DNA of 25,088 bases. It comes from a virus. The notes beneath the pieces are model-generated. The model did no database searches and was not told the DNA's origin. It saw nothing but the letters and a program-made list of their open reading frames with translations. Location of the stretch: IMG/VR virus record IMGVR_UViG_3300033182_001279, positions 1-25,088 of that record, one strand, 5' to 3'. Of this stretch, positions 16,209 through 22,172 are shown piece after piece; within the stretch, counting starts at the first letter, position 1; each line of letters starts with the position of its first letter. The position numbers and the translations under genes are program-made.

Positions 16209-17563
16209 TATGCTATTCCTCCATCTTTTGTGCATTCCAAAACAGTTCTTACTTCACCGCTTGAGAATATTTGTCTAACCTTCGTAATTAGGTATTTTCC
16301 GCTTAGATATTTATCTCGTTCTTCCATACCTTCTCTGAGCATAGAATCAACAGGGAAGTTTAGATTTACCGTCTTGCCAACTTTCATTGCTGGGTTTCCT
16401 GGAATCTCAACTTCAACCGCTGTGTTGAAGATAGATCTTCTATATGAAGCACGAATATCCTTTATAGAATCAACTCTTTTTGGTAGAGGATTTTCTGATG
16501 AAAATAAGGTATCAGAAGCATGTCCTCTTCTGGTTGTAATCAAAGACTTGATTCTTCCATCATTATTTACTGCACCTGGAATCAATCTTTCTTGCAGTCG
16601 ATTGAACTTACCAGAGTTTGCTGTATAATCAAAAGATGATGTTCTGTATGTTTTCTTCAGCATATCCAATGATGTTGTTTGCGCTTTGTATAATCCAGCA
16701 TCAACATTTTCTAACAAATCGTGCTGTCTCAAGACATTATATTTGATAATTGAAACTGAATCATGAATAATATCGTTCTCGTTTTCAGTTGCAACATTTG
16801 CTATGCTATAATAGAAATCTTCAATTGGTTCTTCTTGAACAAGAAAGTTTACATTTTTAAAGTGGAAGTTTTCGCTGTCTTCGTAAAAATAAAATAAAGG
16901 AACACGTGATTTGCAATCTGATTCTCTTGCAAAGAAATCAATAGTATCATCAACTGTTAGTTCTGGAATAATAAACTTATGAATACCAGCAGTTTCGTGA
17001 GTTTCAAGTTCTTTTTTGATATCAACCTTTAGTCCCTTTCTCAACCCACCATACAAATCTTCAATTTGTTTTGACTGCATATATTTTTTGAAGACAGACT
17101 TCACCATACTTTCTGTTGTAGTTCCAGCACCAGATCCAAACGTTGATGAAATTGTATTTGTAAATGTTTCGTATGCTTCTAAACTAACACCAGAAATCAT
17201 ATACACTTCAGAGTTATTTGCTGATGCACGATCTTTCACAGAGTATAATCTGAATGCATGCTTATAAACTTTTTCTTTATCACCTTTTGATCTGTTTCTA
17301 TATGAAACAATCATCATTTCCATTCCACTAAAACCACCAGTGATTTTTAGATCTTTATATGATGGAAGTTCGTGCAAAAACTTTGATGGATCATAAAAAA
17401 TGAATTCAGCTTCCAAATAATGGTGGAAAATGTTTTGGTATATGCTGAATTGATCAACTAATGCAGTAACATCTATTGGACTTCCAAACTGAGTTACAAA
17501 TTTCAGTTCAAGAAGTTCAACGTCACCTGGAGATCTATAACCTTGGACGCTCTCTTCACTCAT
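16208..17563 (-). CDS. gp27: Baseplate central hub protein, gp27-like
   Basis: 451 residues (T4 gp27 has 391). The N-terminus (GDVELLELKFVTQFGSPIDVTALVDQFSIYQNIFHHYLEAEFIFYD, about 13-58) is the tube-like first domain of gp27. It continues with LPSYKDLKITGGFSGME and a domain containing TFGSGAGTTTESMVKSVFKKYM and IHKFIIPELTVDDTIDFFARESDC, a pattern common to hub proteins where a helix binds the neighbour subunit. The C-terminal part (VEIPGNPAMKVGKTVNLNFPVDS, then DKYLSGKYLITKVRQIFSSGEVRTVLECTKDG) matches the second tube-like domain of hub proteins. It forms the trimer that carries the gp5 spike and receives the tail tube. It overlaps gp53 by ATGA and is followed by the 81-residue gene with TAATG. 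Confidence 0.88.
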   Translation of the reverse strand: MSEESVQGYRSPGDVELLELKFVTQFGSPIDVTALVDQFSIYQNIFHHYLEAEFIFYDPSKFLHELPSYKDLKITGGFSGMEMMIVSYRNRSKGDKEKVYKHAFRLYSVKDRASANNSEVYMISGVSLEAYETFTNTISSTFGSGAGTTTESMVKSVFKKYMQSKQIEDLYGGLRKGLKVDIKKELETHETAGIHKFIIPELTVDDTIDFFARESDCKSRVPLFYFYEDSENFHFKNVNFLVQEEPIEDFYYSIANVATENENDIIHDSVSIIKYNVLRQHDLLENVDAGLYKAQTTSLDMLKKTYRTSSFDYTANSGKFNRLQERLIPGAVNNDGRIKSLITTRRGHASDTLFSSENPLPKRVDSIKDIRASYRRSIFNTAVEVEIPGNPAMKVGKTVNLNFPVDSMLREGMEERDKYLSGKYLITKVRQIFSSGEVRTVLECTKDGGIA

Positions 17564-18135
17564 ACACCATTCCTAAGAATAATCTCAAACTCATTAGTTA
17601 CTTGATACAAATATTTCTTATCTAAAATTTTGATAGTCTTTTTATTTTCGTTTTGTTCTAGTTCCCAATCCCACTTAGAAATAGATTCTCTTGCAGATTC
17701 AGAAAGAGAGTTATATGTGGTTTGATCTACAACAACGGTTCTTTTAGAAATAACAGTTCCATCAACTTTAGTTTGTTGATCTGTCAAAACTTTACGATAC
17801 TCATGAACTTCTGCTTGCGCTGAAGCAAATGAACCATATTTTCCTTTGATGTAATTATCAAAGTCAACATTGAATAATGGCCAATCAAAGATAGGATCTT
17901 CAATATCATTGAAATGTAGAACAACCCAAGCATAAGAAGAATCACCATAATACTTTTCAGCAATGGTGTCTGGACGATCACCTGCTTGAATATCATAGGT
18001 ATAATAGACATCAGCATTATCTTTCACGTCTTGTCTAACAATAAACCTTTTGAAGATATTTGTTACTTGCTGCTTCGTACCATTAGACAAAAGGTCATTT
18101 TGAATAGTAGGAAAGTTTTGAAAGTAATTAGACAT
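17560..18135 (-). CDS. gp53: Baseplate wedge subunit gp53 (LysM-like)
   Basis: 191 residues, close to T4 gp53 (196). It opens with MSNYFQNFPTIQND and has a LysM-like fold in the middle: YTYDIQAGDRPDTIAEKYYGDSSYAWVVLHFNDIEDPIFDWPL at 45-87, the same gp53 signature as in T4 relatives. The C-terminal half is helical (GSFASAQAEVHEYRKVLT) and ends in a short beta domain. In the T4 baseplate gp53 clamps neighbouring wedge cores together, and wedges cannot close into a hexamer without it. Its gene sits 10 bp after gp48 and overlaps the hub gene by four bases (ATGA), giving coupled translation of wedge and hub components. Confidence 0.92.
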   Translation of the reverse strand: MSNYFQNFPTIQNDLLSNGTKQQVTNIFKRFIVRQDVKDNADVYYTYDIQAGDRPDTIAEKYYGDSSYAWVVLHFNDIEDPIFDWPLFNVDFDNYIKGKYGSFASAQAEVHEYRKVLTDQQTKVDGTVISKRTVVVDQTTYNSLSESARESISKWDWELEQNENKKTIKILDKKYLYQVTNEFEIILRNGV

Positions 18136-18145
18136 ACATTATTCC

Positions 18146-19339
18146 TTATGGAGCATATTCAAGAGGATTCGGTTGGTATGGTTCCAGATTACCAATAGAA
18201 TCAAAATCTCTATTATTGAAATCAGCAAATTCTTGAGAAGATCCAGCATATGCTGCTTGCTGACTTGTTGTTATACCAACCTCATCAAAAAACTCTTTAG
18301 TAACAATTTCAACTTCTCTGAATGTCATAGACATATCAATAACAACAGGTTTGCCGTCTTCAAAGAATCTTGGAACACCATCTCCATTATAATTGACGTT
18401 CATATTTGTCATAACAGTTCTTTTCATTTTGAATAGGTTGCTGTCGATTGCTGAAGCAAAATCAATCAAAAATTCATCTGGATAATGGAATAAAAACTTA
18501 TTGTCTGATGGTAAACTTGGGTACATTGCACGTTGTAGTTCTTGAATAATCAATTTCAATTCTTGTGCTTCAGATGCATTTTTTGGAATAAATCTATATT
18601 GGAAAGTGAAGTTTCTAAAACCAACACCATCAAACAAAACACTCAAATGAGAATTTGGAGCAACCCCTGCTTGAGAAAATACTCCATCAATAATTTGAGG
18701 AACACCACCAACCGCAGCGGCAACACCTGCACCAAGAACCCCAGAGGCAGCTGCTCCTGCTGCTGTTATTGCTGCAACACCAGAGATTGCTGCTGCTGTA
18801 CCTTTTTCTTGTTCCGTTGCTGCTGTCCCAATACCTTTGAAAATACCATCTTTTTGCATAGCATCAGAAAATCTTTTCCATTGTGTTGATGCTTTTTCTT
18901 CAAACTGATTATATGCGGTTGAGAATTGATCGAGAGTAACATCCCCAGTTACCATAGCACCAGCAATTCCCATTGGTGCATCACGATAGTTTACAGCAAA
19001 TTCTGGATTTAGATTATTAGGCAGAGGTAAGATAAATATCTTTTCAGATTTTAATCCAGTATTTCCTTTACTTTTATCTGTTACACGATCAACCTTTCTT
19101 ATTCTCATATACTTTGTTGCATCTAAATCGCTTGGAAAGGTGTAAGTATATCCTCCTGCACTACTACCTGCACCACCATAGAGCGATTTTAATGGCGAAT
19201 TCAAATTAGAAGTAGTCAATGCTGATTGCAAACGTTGATTGAAGTTTGCTGAGATCGATAACCCTTTTGTAAACGATGCAGTAATATTTGGTGTAAAACT
19301 GCTCAAACCGCCATCGATAAAATCTTTGAAACCTGCCAT
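18146..19339 (-). CDS. gp48: Tail tube cap / baseplate protein gp48
   Basis: 397 residues (T4 gp48 has 364). Conserved parts are MRIRKVDRVTDKSK and KIFILPLPNNLNPEFAVNYRDAPMG (about 78-124), and the tube-like domain DGVGFRNFTFQYRFIPKNASEAQELKLIIQELQRAMYPSLP near 235-275. A hydrophobic Ala/Gly-rich segment lies between them (about 181-212). It ends NPLEYAP, nearly the same as the gp54 C-terminus NPLEFAP. gp48 and gp54 are tube-like proteins that sit on the hub and start tail-tube growth. It is the first gene of the minus-strand late block and has its own late promoter 30-37 bp upstream, with GGGA 8 bp before the ATG as ribosome site. Confidence 0.88.
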   Translation of the reverse strand: MAGFKDFIDGGLSSFTPNITASFTKGLSISANFNQRLQSALTTSNLNSPLKSLYGGAGSSAGGYTYTFPSDLDATKYMRIRKVDRVTDKSKGNTGLKSEKIFILPLPNNLNPEFAVNYRDAPMGIAGAMVTGDVTLDQFSTAYNQFEEKASTQWKRFSDAMQKDGIFKGIGTAATEQEKGTAAAISGVAAITAAGAAASGVLGAGVAAAVGGVPQIIDGVFSQAGVAPNSHLSVLFDGVGFRNFTFQYRFIPKNASEAQELKLIIQELQRAMYPSLPSDNKFLFHYPDEFLIDFASAIDSNLFKMKRTVMTNMNVNYNGDGVPRFFEDGKPVVIDMSMTFREVEIVTKEFFDEVGITTSQQAAYAGSSQEFADFNNRDFDSIGNLEPYQPNPLEYAP

Positions 19340-19368
19340 GATAGTCCCTAAATAGAAATTGTTTCAGT

Positions 19369-19376
19369 CTATTTAT
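19369..19376 (-). promoter_or_regulatory. T4-type late promoter for gp48 and the minus-strand tail block
   Basis: Minus-strand TATAAATA, exact T4 late octamer, 29 bp upstream of the gp48 ATG. The gap between the gp48 and gp4 start codons is 38 bp, so this promoter practically touches the gp4 start. No equally good octamer is seen for the plus strand in this gap; CCTAAATA at 19347-19354 on the plus strand is only a 6 of 8 match. Confidence 0.75.
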
Positions 19377-19377
19377 A

Positions 19378-19824
19378 ATGATTATGCCGAAGTTTTATAA
19401 AGGAAAGTATAAACCAAAAAATCCCAAGAAATATAAAGGTGATCCAAATAACATCACCTATCGCTCTAGTTGGGAACTTCAGATGATGGCATACTTAGAT
19501 AAAAATCCAGATATTGTGTGGTGGGCATCCGAAGAAATGGCAATACCTTATCGCTCTCCAATAGACGGAAAACGCCACAGATACTTTCCAGACTTCATAA
19601 TCAAGACTACCAACGGCGAGGTTGTCATGATTGAAGTCAAACCTGCAAGTCAATCACGTCCACCAGAAAAGAAAAGTCGAATCACAAAGAAGTATTTGTC
19701 TGAGGTGCAAACTTGGGGCATAAATCAAGCAAAGTGGAAAGCAGCAGAAAGTTATTGCAAAGATAGAAAATGGAAATTTCAAGTTATAACTGAAGATCAT
19801 TTATTCGCAAAACGTCCTAAATAA
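19378..19824 (+). CDS. gp4: Head completion protein / nuclease gp4
   Basis: 148 residues (T4 gp4 has 150). The family core is plain: FYKGKYKPKNPKKYKGDPNNITYRSSWEL at 6-34, IPYRSPIDGKRHRYFPDF at 56-73 and VMIEVKPA at 83-90. These carry the PD-(D/E)xK nuclease residues E33, D72, E86 and K88, as in TnsA-like and Holliday-resolvase-like enzymes. T4 gp4 acts after packaging so that heads can join tails, and its homologue is a nuclease. The ATG at 19378 or the one at 19384 (MPKFYKG) may be used; neither has a clear ribosome site. First gene of the plus-strand arm, diverging from gp48, followed at 4 bp by the next gene. Confidence 0.92.
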   Translation: MIMPKFYKGKYKPKNPKKYKGDPNNITYRSSWELQMMAYLDKNPDIVWWASEEMAIPYRSPIDGKRHRYFPDFIIKTTNGEVVMIEVKPASQSRPPEKKSRITKKYLSEVQTWGINQAKWKAAESYCKDRKWKFQVITEDHLFAKRPK

Positions 19825-19828
19825 TATC

Positions 19829-20404
19829 ATGTCGATATTTTCTCAAATTTTACAAAGCGGAGCAAAAGCAGGATACACACCTGCAACTTCCGCAAAAGCA
19901 AGGCAGTGGTTCCGTGATAAAGCACGTGACTTCGCTGCTGGACGCTCACGCATGATGCGAGAAGGTAGAAAAGTTTCTGCTCCAGAAATTGGTTCAATGT
20001 ATCATTTTATCTATGATCCAAAAGGTAAAAAGACTTTACCTTATTATGATAAGTTTCCGCTTATCTTTATGGTTGGACCAGCAGAAGGTGGATTTTATGG
20101 AATCAACCTCCACTACCTTCCACCAACAATGCGTGCGGTGCTAATGGATAAGTTATATACAATAGCATCCGATAGAAAGTATGATGCAAATACAAAACTG
20201 AGATTATCATATGATGTTATGAAAGGTGCTGCAAAGTTTAGATACTTCAAACCAACATTCAAGCATTATCTTGCTAATCATGTAAAATCACAGTTTATGA
20301 AAATAAACGCAGATGAGTGGGATATCGCTCTTATGTTACCAACACAGAACTTTGCTAAGGCAAGTACTGATCAAGTTTATGCTGACTCAAGGAAGGCAAT
20401 CTAA
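19829..20404 (+). CDS. Conserved protein of unknown function between gp4 and gp54
   Basis: 191 residues. Conserved-looking blocks are KARQWFRDKARDF near 23-35, GSMYHFIYDPKGKKTLPYYDKFPLIFMVGPAEGGFYGINLHYLPPTMRAVLMDKLY at 55-110, and YFKPTFKHYLANHVKSQFMKINADEWDIALMLP at 138-170. I recall similar proteins in many T4-like and other large phages, where they are usually unnamed or given as structural. The basic N-terminus and the fold-like aromatic core would fit a DNA-contacting or capsid/tail-joining protein, but no specific function can be read. It is flanked by gp4 and gp54 in one plus-strand run, with the stop overlapping the gp54 start (TAATG). Confidence 0.75.
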   Translation: MSIFSQILQSGAKAGYTPATSAKARQWFRDKARDFAAGRSRMMREGRKVSAPEIGSMYHFIYDPKGKKTLPYYDKFPLIFMVGPAEGGFYGINLHYLPPTMRAVLMDKLYTIASDRKYDANTKLRLSYDVMKGAAKFRYFKPTFKHYLANHVKSQFMKINADEWDIALMLPTQNFAKASTDQVYADSRKAI

Positions 20405-21270
20405 TGGCAATTCTAAAAGACTTCGCAAAAGGTATTGCACAGGGGTTTGTTGATGAGGGGTTGAAATCAATTTTTGGGCAACCAAACGATTCTGTTCGTG
20501 GTGATGGTGCTTCTGGTTTCAATTCTCAGAATATGATTTCATCTTTGAATAAAAGTGGTGTTGCGCACTCAGGACATTTTACTGTTCAACTTCAACCAAA
20601 AAGAATTTTGGGTGGGGAATCAGATATGATTTATAGAGCAGAATCAGCAGAACTTCCAGGACGTTCTCTTGCTACTGTTGATCATCGTTTTGATAACTAT
20701 GCACCAATTGCTCGTGTTGTAACAGGACAAACTTATACTGATGTTGCTGTAACCTTTCTTTTATCTGAAGATCTAAGAGAAAAGGAATACTTTGAAAAAT
20801 GGCAAGAATCAGCAGTTGGTACTGGAGCATTTTCTGCAACGTCAGCAAAAACAACAAACAACGTCAAATACTATGAAGACTATGCTGGAACAATCACACT
20901 AAGACAGTATGGAGCAAATGGCAATTTGCGTTCTGTTCATATTTTAGAAAACGCATATCCATTAGTATTGGGTGGCGTTCAAATGAACTGGGCAGACGAA
21001 GGATTTGCCAGACTAGCAGTTTCATTTTCTTATCAAAGATATAAAGTTATGTTTTATCGTCAGGATCAAGCAAGAAAGGGCATTTCTGCTGGATTCTCTT
21101 TAGGCAAAGGTGGATTTTCTGGTTCAATCAATATTCCAGGTATTGGAACTTTCGGAAAAAGTGGCGGAAGATCAGGTTTTGACTTGAGTCCTGGAGCATT
21201 CAATTTGGGTAAAAAGATTTTCAATGCTCTTCCATCAAACAAAACAAATCCATTAGAATTTGCACCATAA
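20404..21270 (+). CDS. gp54: Baseplate tail-tube initiator gp54
   Basis: 288 residues (T4 gp54 has 320). It has the tail-tube fold pattern: HSGHFTVQLQPKR near 57-69, YRAESAELPGRSLATVDHRFDNYAPIARVVTGQTYTDVAVTFLLSEDLREKEYFEKWQ at 78-135, and YAGTITLRQYGANGNLRSVHILENAYPLVLGGVQMNWADEGFARLAVSFSYQRYKV in the middle. The last part is Gly/Ser/Phe-rich and ends NPLEFAP, matching the end of gp48. gp54 sits on gp48 and nucleates gp19 tube polymerisation in T4. It lies on the opposite strand from gp48, which separates two partners that are adjacent in T4. The start overlaps the previous stop by one base; a 26-bp gap with GAGG precedes gp26. Confidence 0.88.
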   Translation: MAILKDFAKGIAQGFVDEGLKSIFGQPNDSVRGDGASGFNSQNMISSLNKSGVAHSGHFTVQLQPKRILGGESDMIYRAESAELPGRSLATVDHRFDNYAPIARVVTGQTYTDVAVTFLLSEDLREKEYFEKWQESAVGTGAFSATSAKTTNNVKYYEDYAGTITLRQYGANGNLRSVHILENAYPLVLGGVQMNWADEGFARLAVSFSYQRYKVMFYRQDQARKGISAGFSLGKGGFSGSINIPGIGTFGKSGGRSGFDLSPGAFNLGKKIFNALPSNKTNPLEFAP

Positions 21271-21296
21271 TTATTTTTTTATTTTGAGGTTATATC

Positions 21297-21992
21297 ATGG
21301 CATTACCAAATATTGCACTACCGACATTTAGTATGAAAATTCCATCAACTGGAAAAGAAATTACATTTCGACCATTCCTTGTCAAAGAAGAAAAGATTCT
21401 TTTGATGGCACTTGAAGGTCAAGACAGAAAAGAAATCACACAATCTGTTTATGATGTGTTGAAAAATTGTATTCTAGAAGAAAATATAGATTACAAAAAA
21501 CTTCCAACATTTGATATTGAATATATGTTTTTGATGATTAGATCAAAATCTGTTGGAGAAGAAATCACATTTACTATGTCACATTCTGAAGAAAAAGAAT
21601 GTAAACATAAAACTGAGGTATCCGTAAACTTGAATGACGTTCACGTTCAAGGTAAAGTCAAAGACGGAAATATTATGTTGACGGATTCTATTGGAATCAA
21701 AATGCGTTACCCAACAATTGAAGTTATTGATAGCGTTATGTTGGGTGAAGATACTCTTTCTGCTATCGCTAGTTGTATTGATGTGGTATTTGATGGTAAT
21801 GAGGTTTATGATGATTTTTCACATGATGAGTTGGTAGATTGGTTGGGTAAACTGAACAACTCACAATATGATAAAATAAACCAGTTTTTCTCAAACACAC
21901 CAAAACTTTCGCATACAGTAAAATGGAAATGTGAAAAGTGTGGAGAAGAAGATGAAGTAACCATTGAGGGACTTTTCAATTTTTTTATCTAA
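21297..21992 (+). CDS. gp26: Baseplate hub / tail assembly protein gp26
   Basis: 231 residues (T4 gp26 has 208). The opening (LPNIALPTFSMKIPSTGKEITFRPFLVKEEKILLMALEGQD, about 3-43) is the signature of the T4 baseplate gp26 family. A second block (FDIEYMFLMIRSKSVGEEITF) is followed by a possible zinc site made of C102, H104 (ECKHK) and C212, C215 (WKCEKCGEE). In T4, gp26 is needed for hub assembly. A good ribosome site (GAGG) stands 9 bp before the ATG. The zero-frame stop at 21990-21992 follows a U UUU UUU heptamer and a stem-loop, so part of the ribosomes may shift and extend the protein to about 290 residues. The gene order gp26, extension, tape measure is that of tail-assembly chaperones before the tape measure. 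Confidence 0.9.
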   Translation: MALPNIALPTFSMKIPSTGKEITFRPFLVKEEKILLMALEGQDRKEITQSVYDVLKNCILEENIDYKKLPTFDIEYMFLMIRSKSVGEEITFTMSHSEEKECKHKTEVSVNLNDVHVQGKVKDGNIMLTDSIGIKMRYPTIEVIDSVMLGEDTLSAIASCIDVVFDGNEVYDDFSHDELVDWLGKLNNSQYDKINQFFSNTPKLSHTVKWKCEKCGEEDEVTIEGLFNFFI

Positions 21993-22026
21993 GCATGGTA
22001 CATAATTCATTAGCGAACATGTACCA
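21980..22026 (+). promoter_or_regulatory. Candidate programmed -1 ribosomal frameshift signal
   Basis: The heptamer T TTT TTT occupies 21980-21986 and is in the correct phase for the gp26 frame (codons Asn, Phe, Phe). The zero-frame stop follows one codon later at 21990. A perfect 8-bp inverted repeat begins 9 nt after the heptamer: TGGTACAT at 21996-22003 pairs with ATGTACCA at 22019-22026 across a 15-nt loop. Slipping back one base reads Tyr-Leu-Ser and enters the 57-codon frame that ends at 22168. Confidence 0.75.
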
Positions 22027-22168
22027 GTTGAACTTCGCACTAATGCAATATCATAAATATTCATTGACTGAAATTGAAAATATGATACCTTTTGAACGTG
22101 ATATATACGTTGTTATGCTTCAGCAATATTTGAAAGATTTGGAAGAAAAACAAAGACAAAAAGGCTAA
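21995..22168 (+). CDS. -1-frame extension of gp26 (57-codon frame), GT-type candidate
   Basis: 57 residues from the ATG at 21995 (MVHNSLANMYQLNFALMQYH...), or the C-terminal 60 residues of a gp26 fusion of about 290 residues if entered by a -1 slip. It is helical, with the pattern NFALMQYHKYSLTEIENMIPFERDIYVVMLQQYLKDLEEKQRQ. The 'SLxEIxxMxPxERxxYVxxL' part is typical of small tail-chaperone extensions. There is no good ribosome site before its ATG (only TAAG, from the gp26 stop), which favours frameshift over separate start. It ends 4 bp before the tape-measure gene. The T4 gene following gp26 is gp51 (249 residues, hub assembly); whether this short frame is its counterpart is unknown. Confidence 0.8.
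   Translation: MVHNSLANMYQLNFALMQYHKYSLTEIENMIPFERDIYVVMLQQYLKDLEEKQRQKG
22052..22059 (+). promoter_or_regulatory. Weak late-promoter-like octamer CATAAATA
   Basis: A 7 of 8 match to TATAAATA on the plus strand, inside the small frame and 114 bp before the tape-measure ATG. The variable first base is tolerated in some marine T4-like late promoters. It is in coding DNA and may be chance. Confidence 0.25.
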
Positions 22169-22172
22169 TTAG

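Noticed and set aside
16308-16315. GATAAATA on the minus strand inside the hub gene, possible late promoter
   Set aside because: Only 7 of 8, in coding DNA, and the next gene is tightly coupled to the hub gene. Chance is likely in this AT-rich sequence.
18542-18889. A Cys-rich plus-strand frame opposite gp48
   Set aside because: The cysteines come from antisense reading of the Ala/Gly-rich gp48 segment. No start signal or homology-like pattern is present.
19031-19038. GATAAATA on the plus strand inside gp48 as promoter of gp4
   Set aside because: 7 of 8 match, but 340 bp from gp4 and in coding DNA of the other strand. Possible but unsupported.
19816-19823. CCTAAATA before the 191-residue gene as a late promoter
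   Set aside because: Two mismatches and only 5 bp from the ATG, so no leader could be made. It is the end of gp4 (Pro-Lys-stop).
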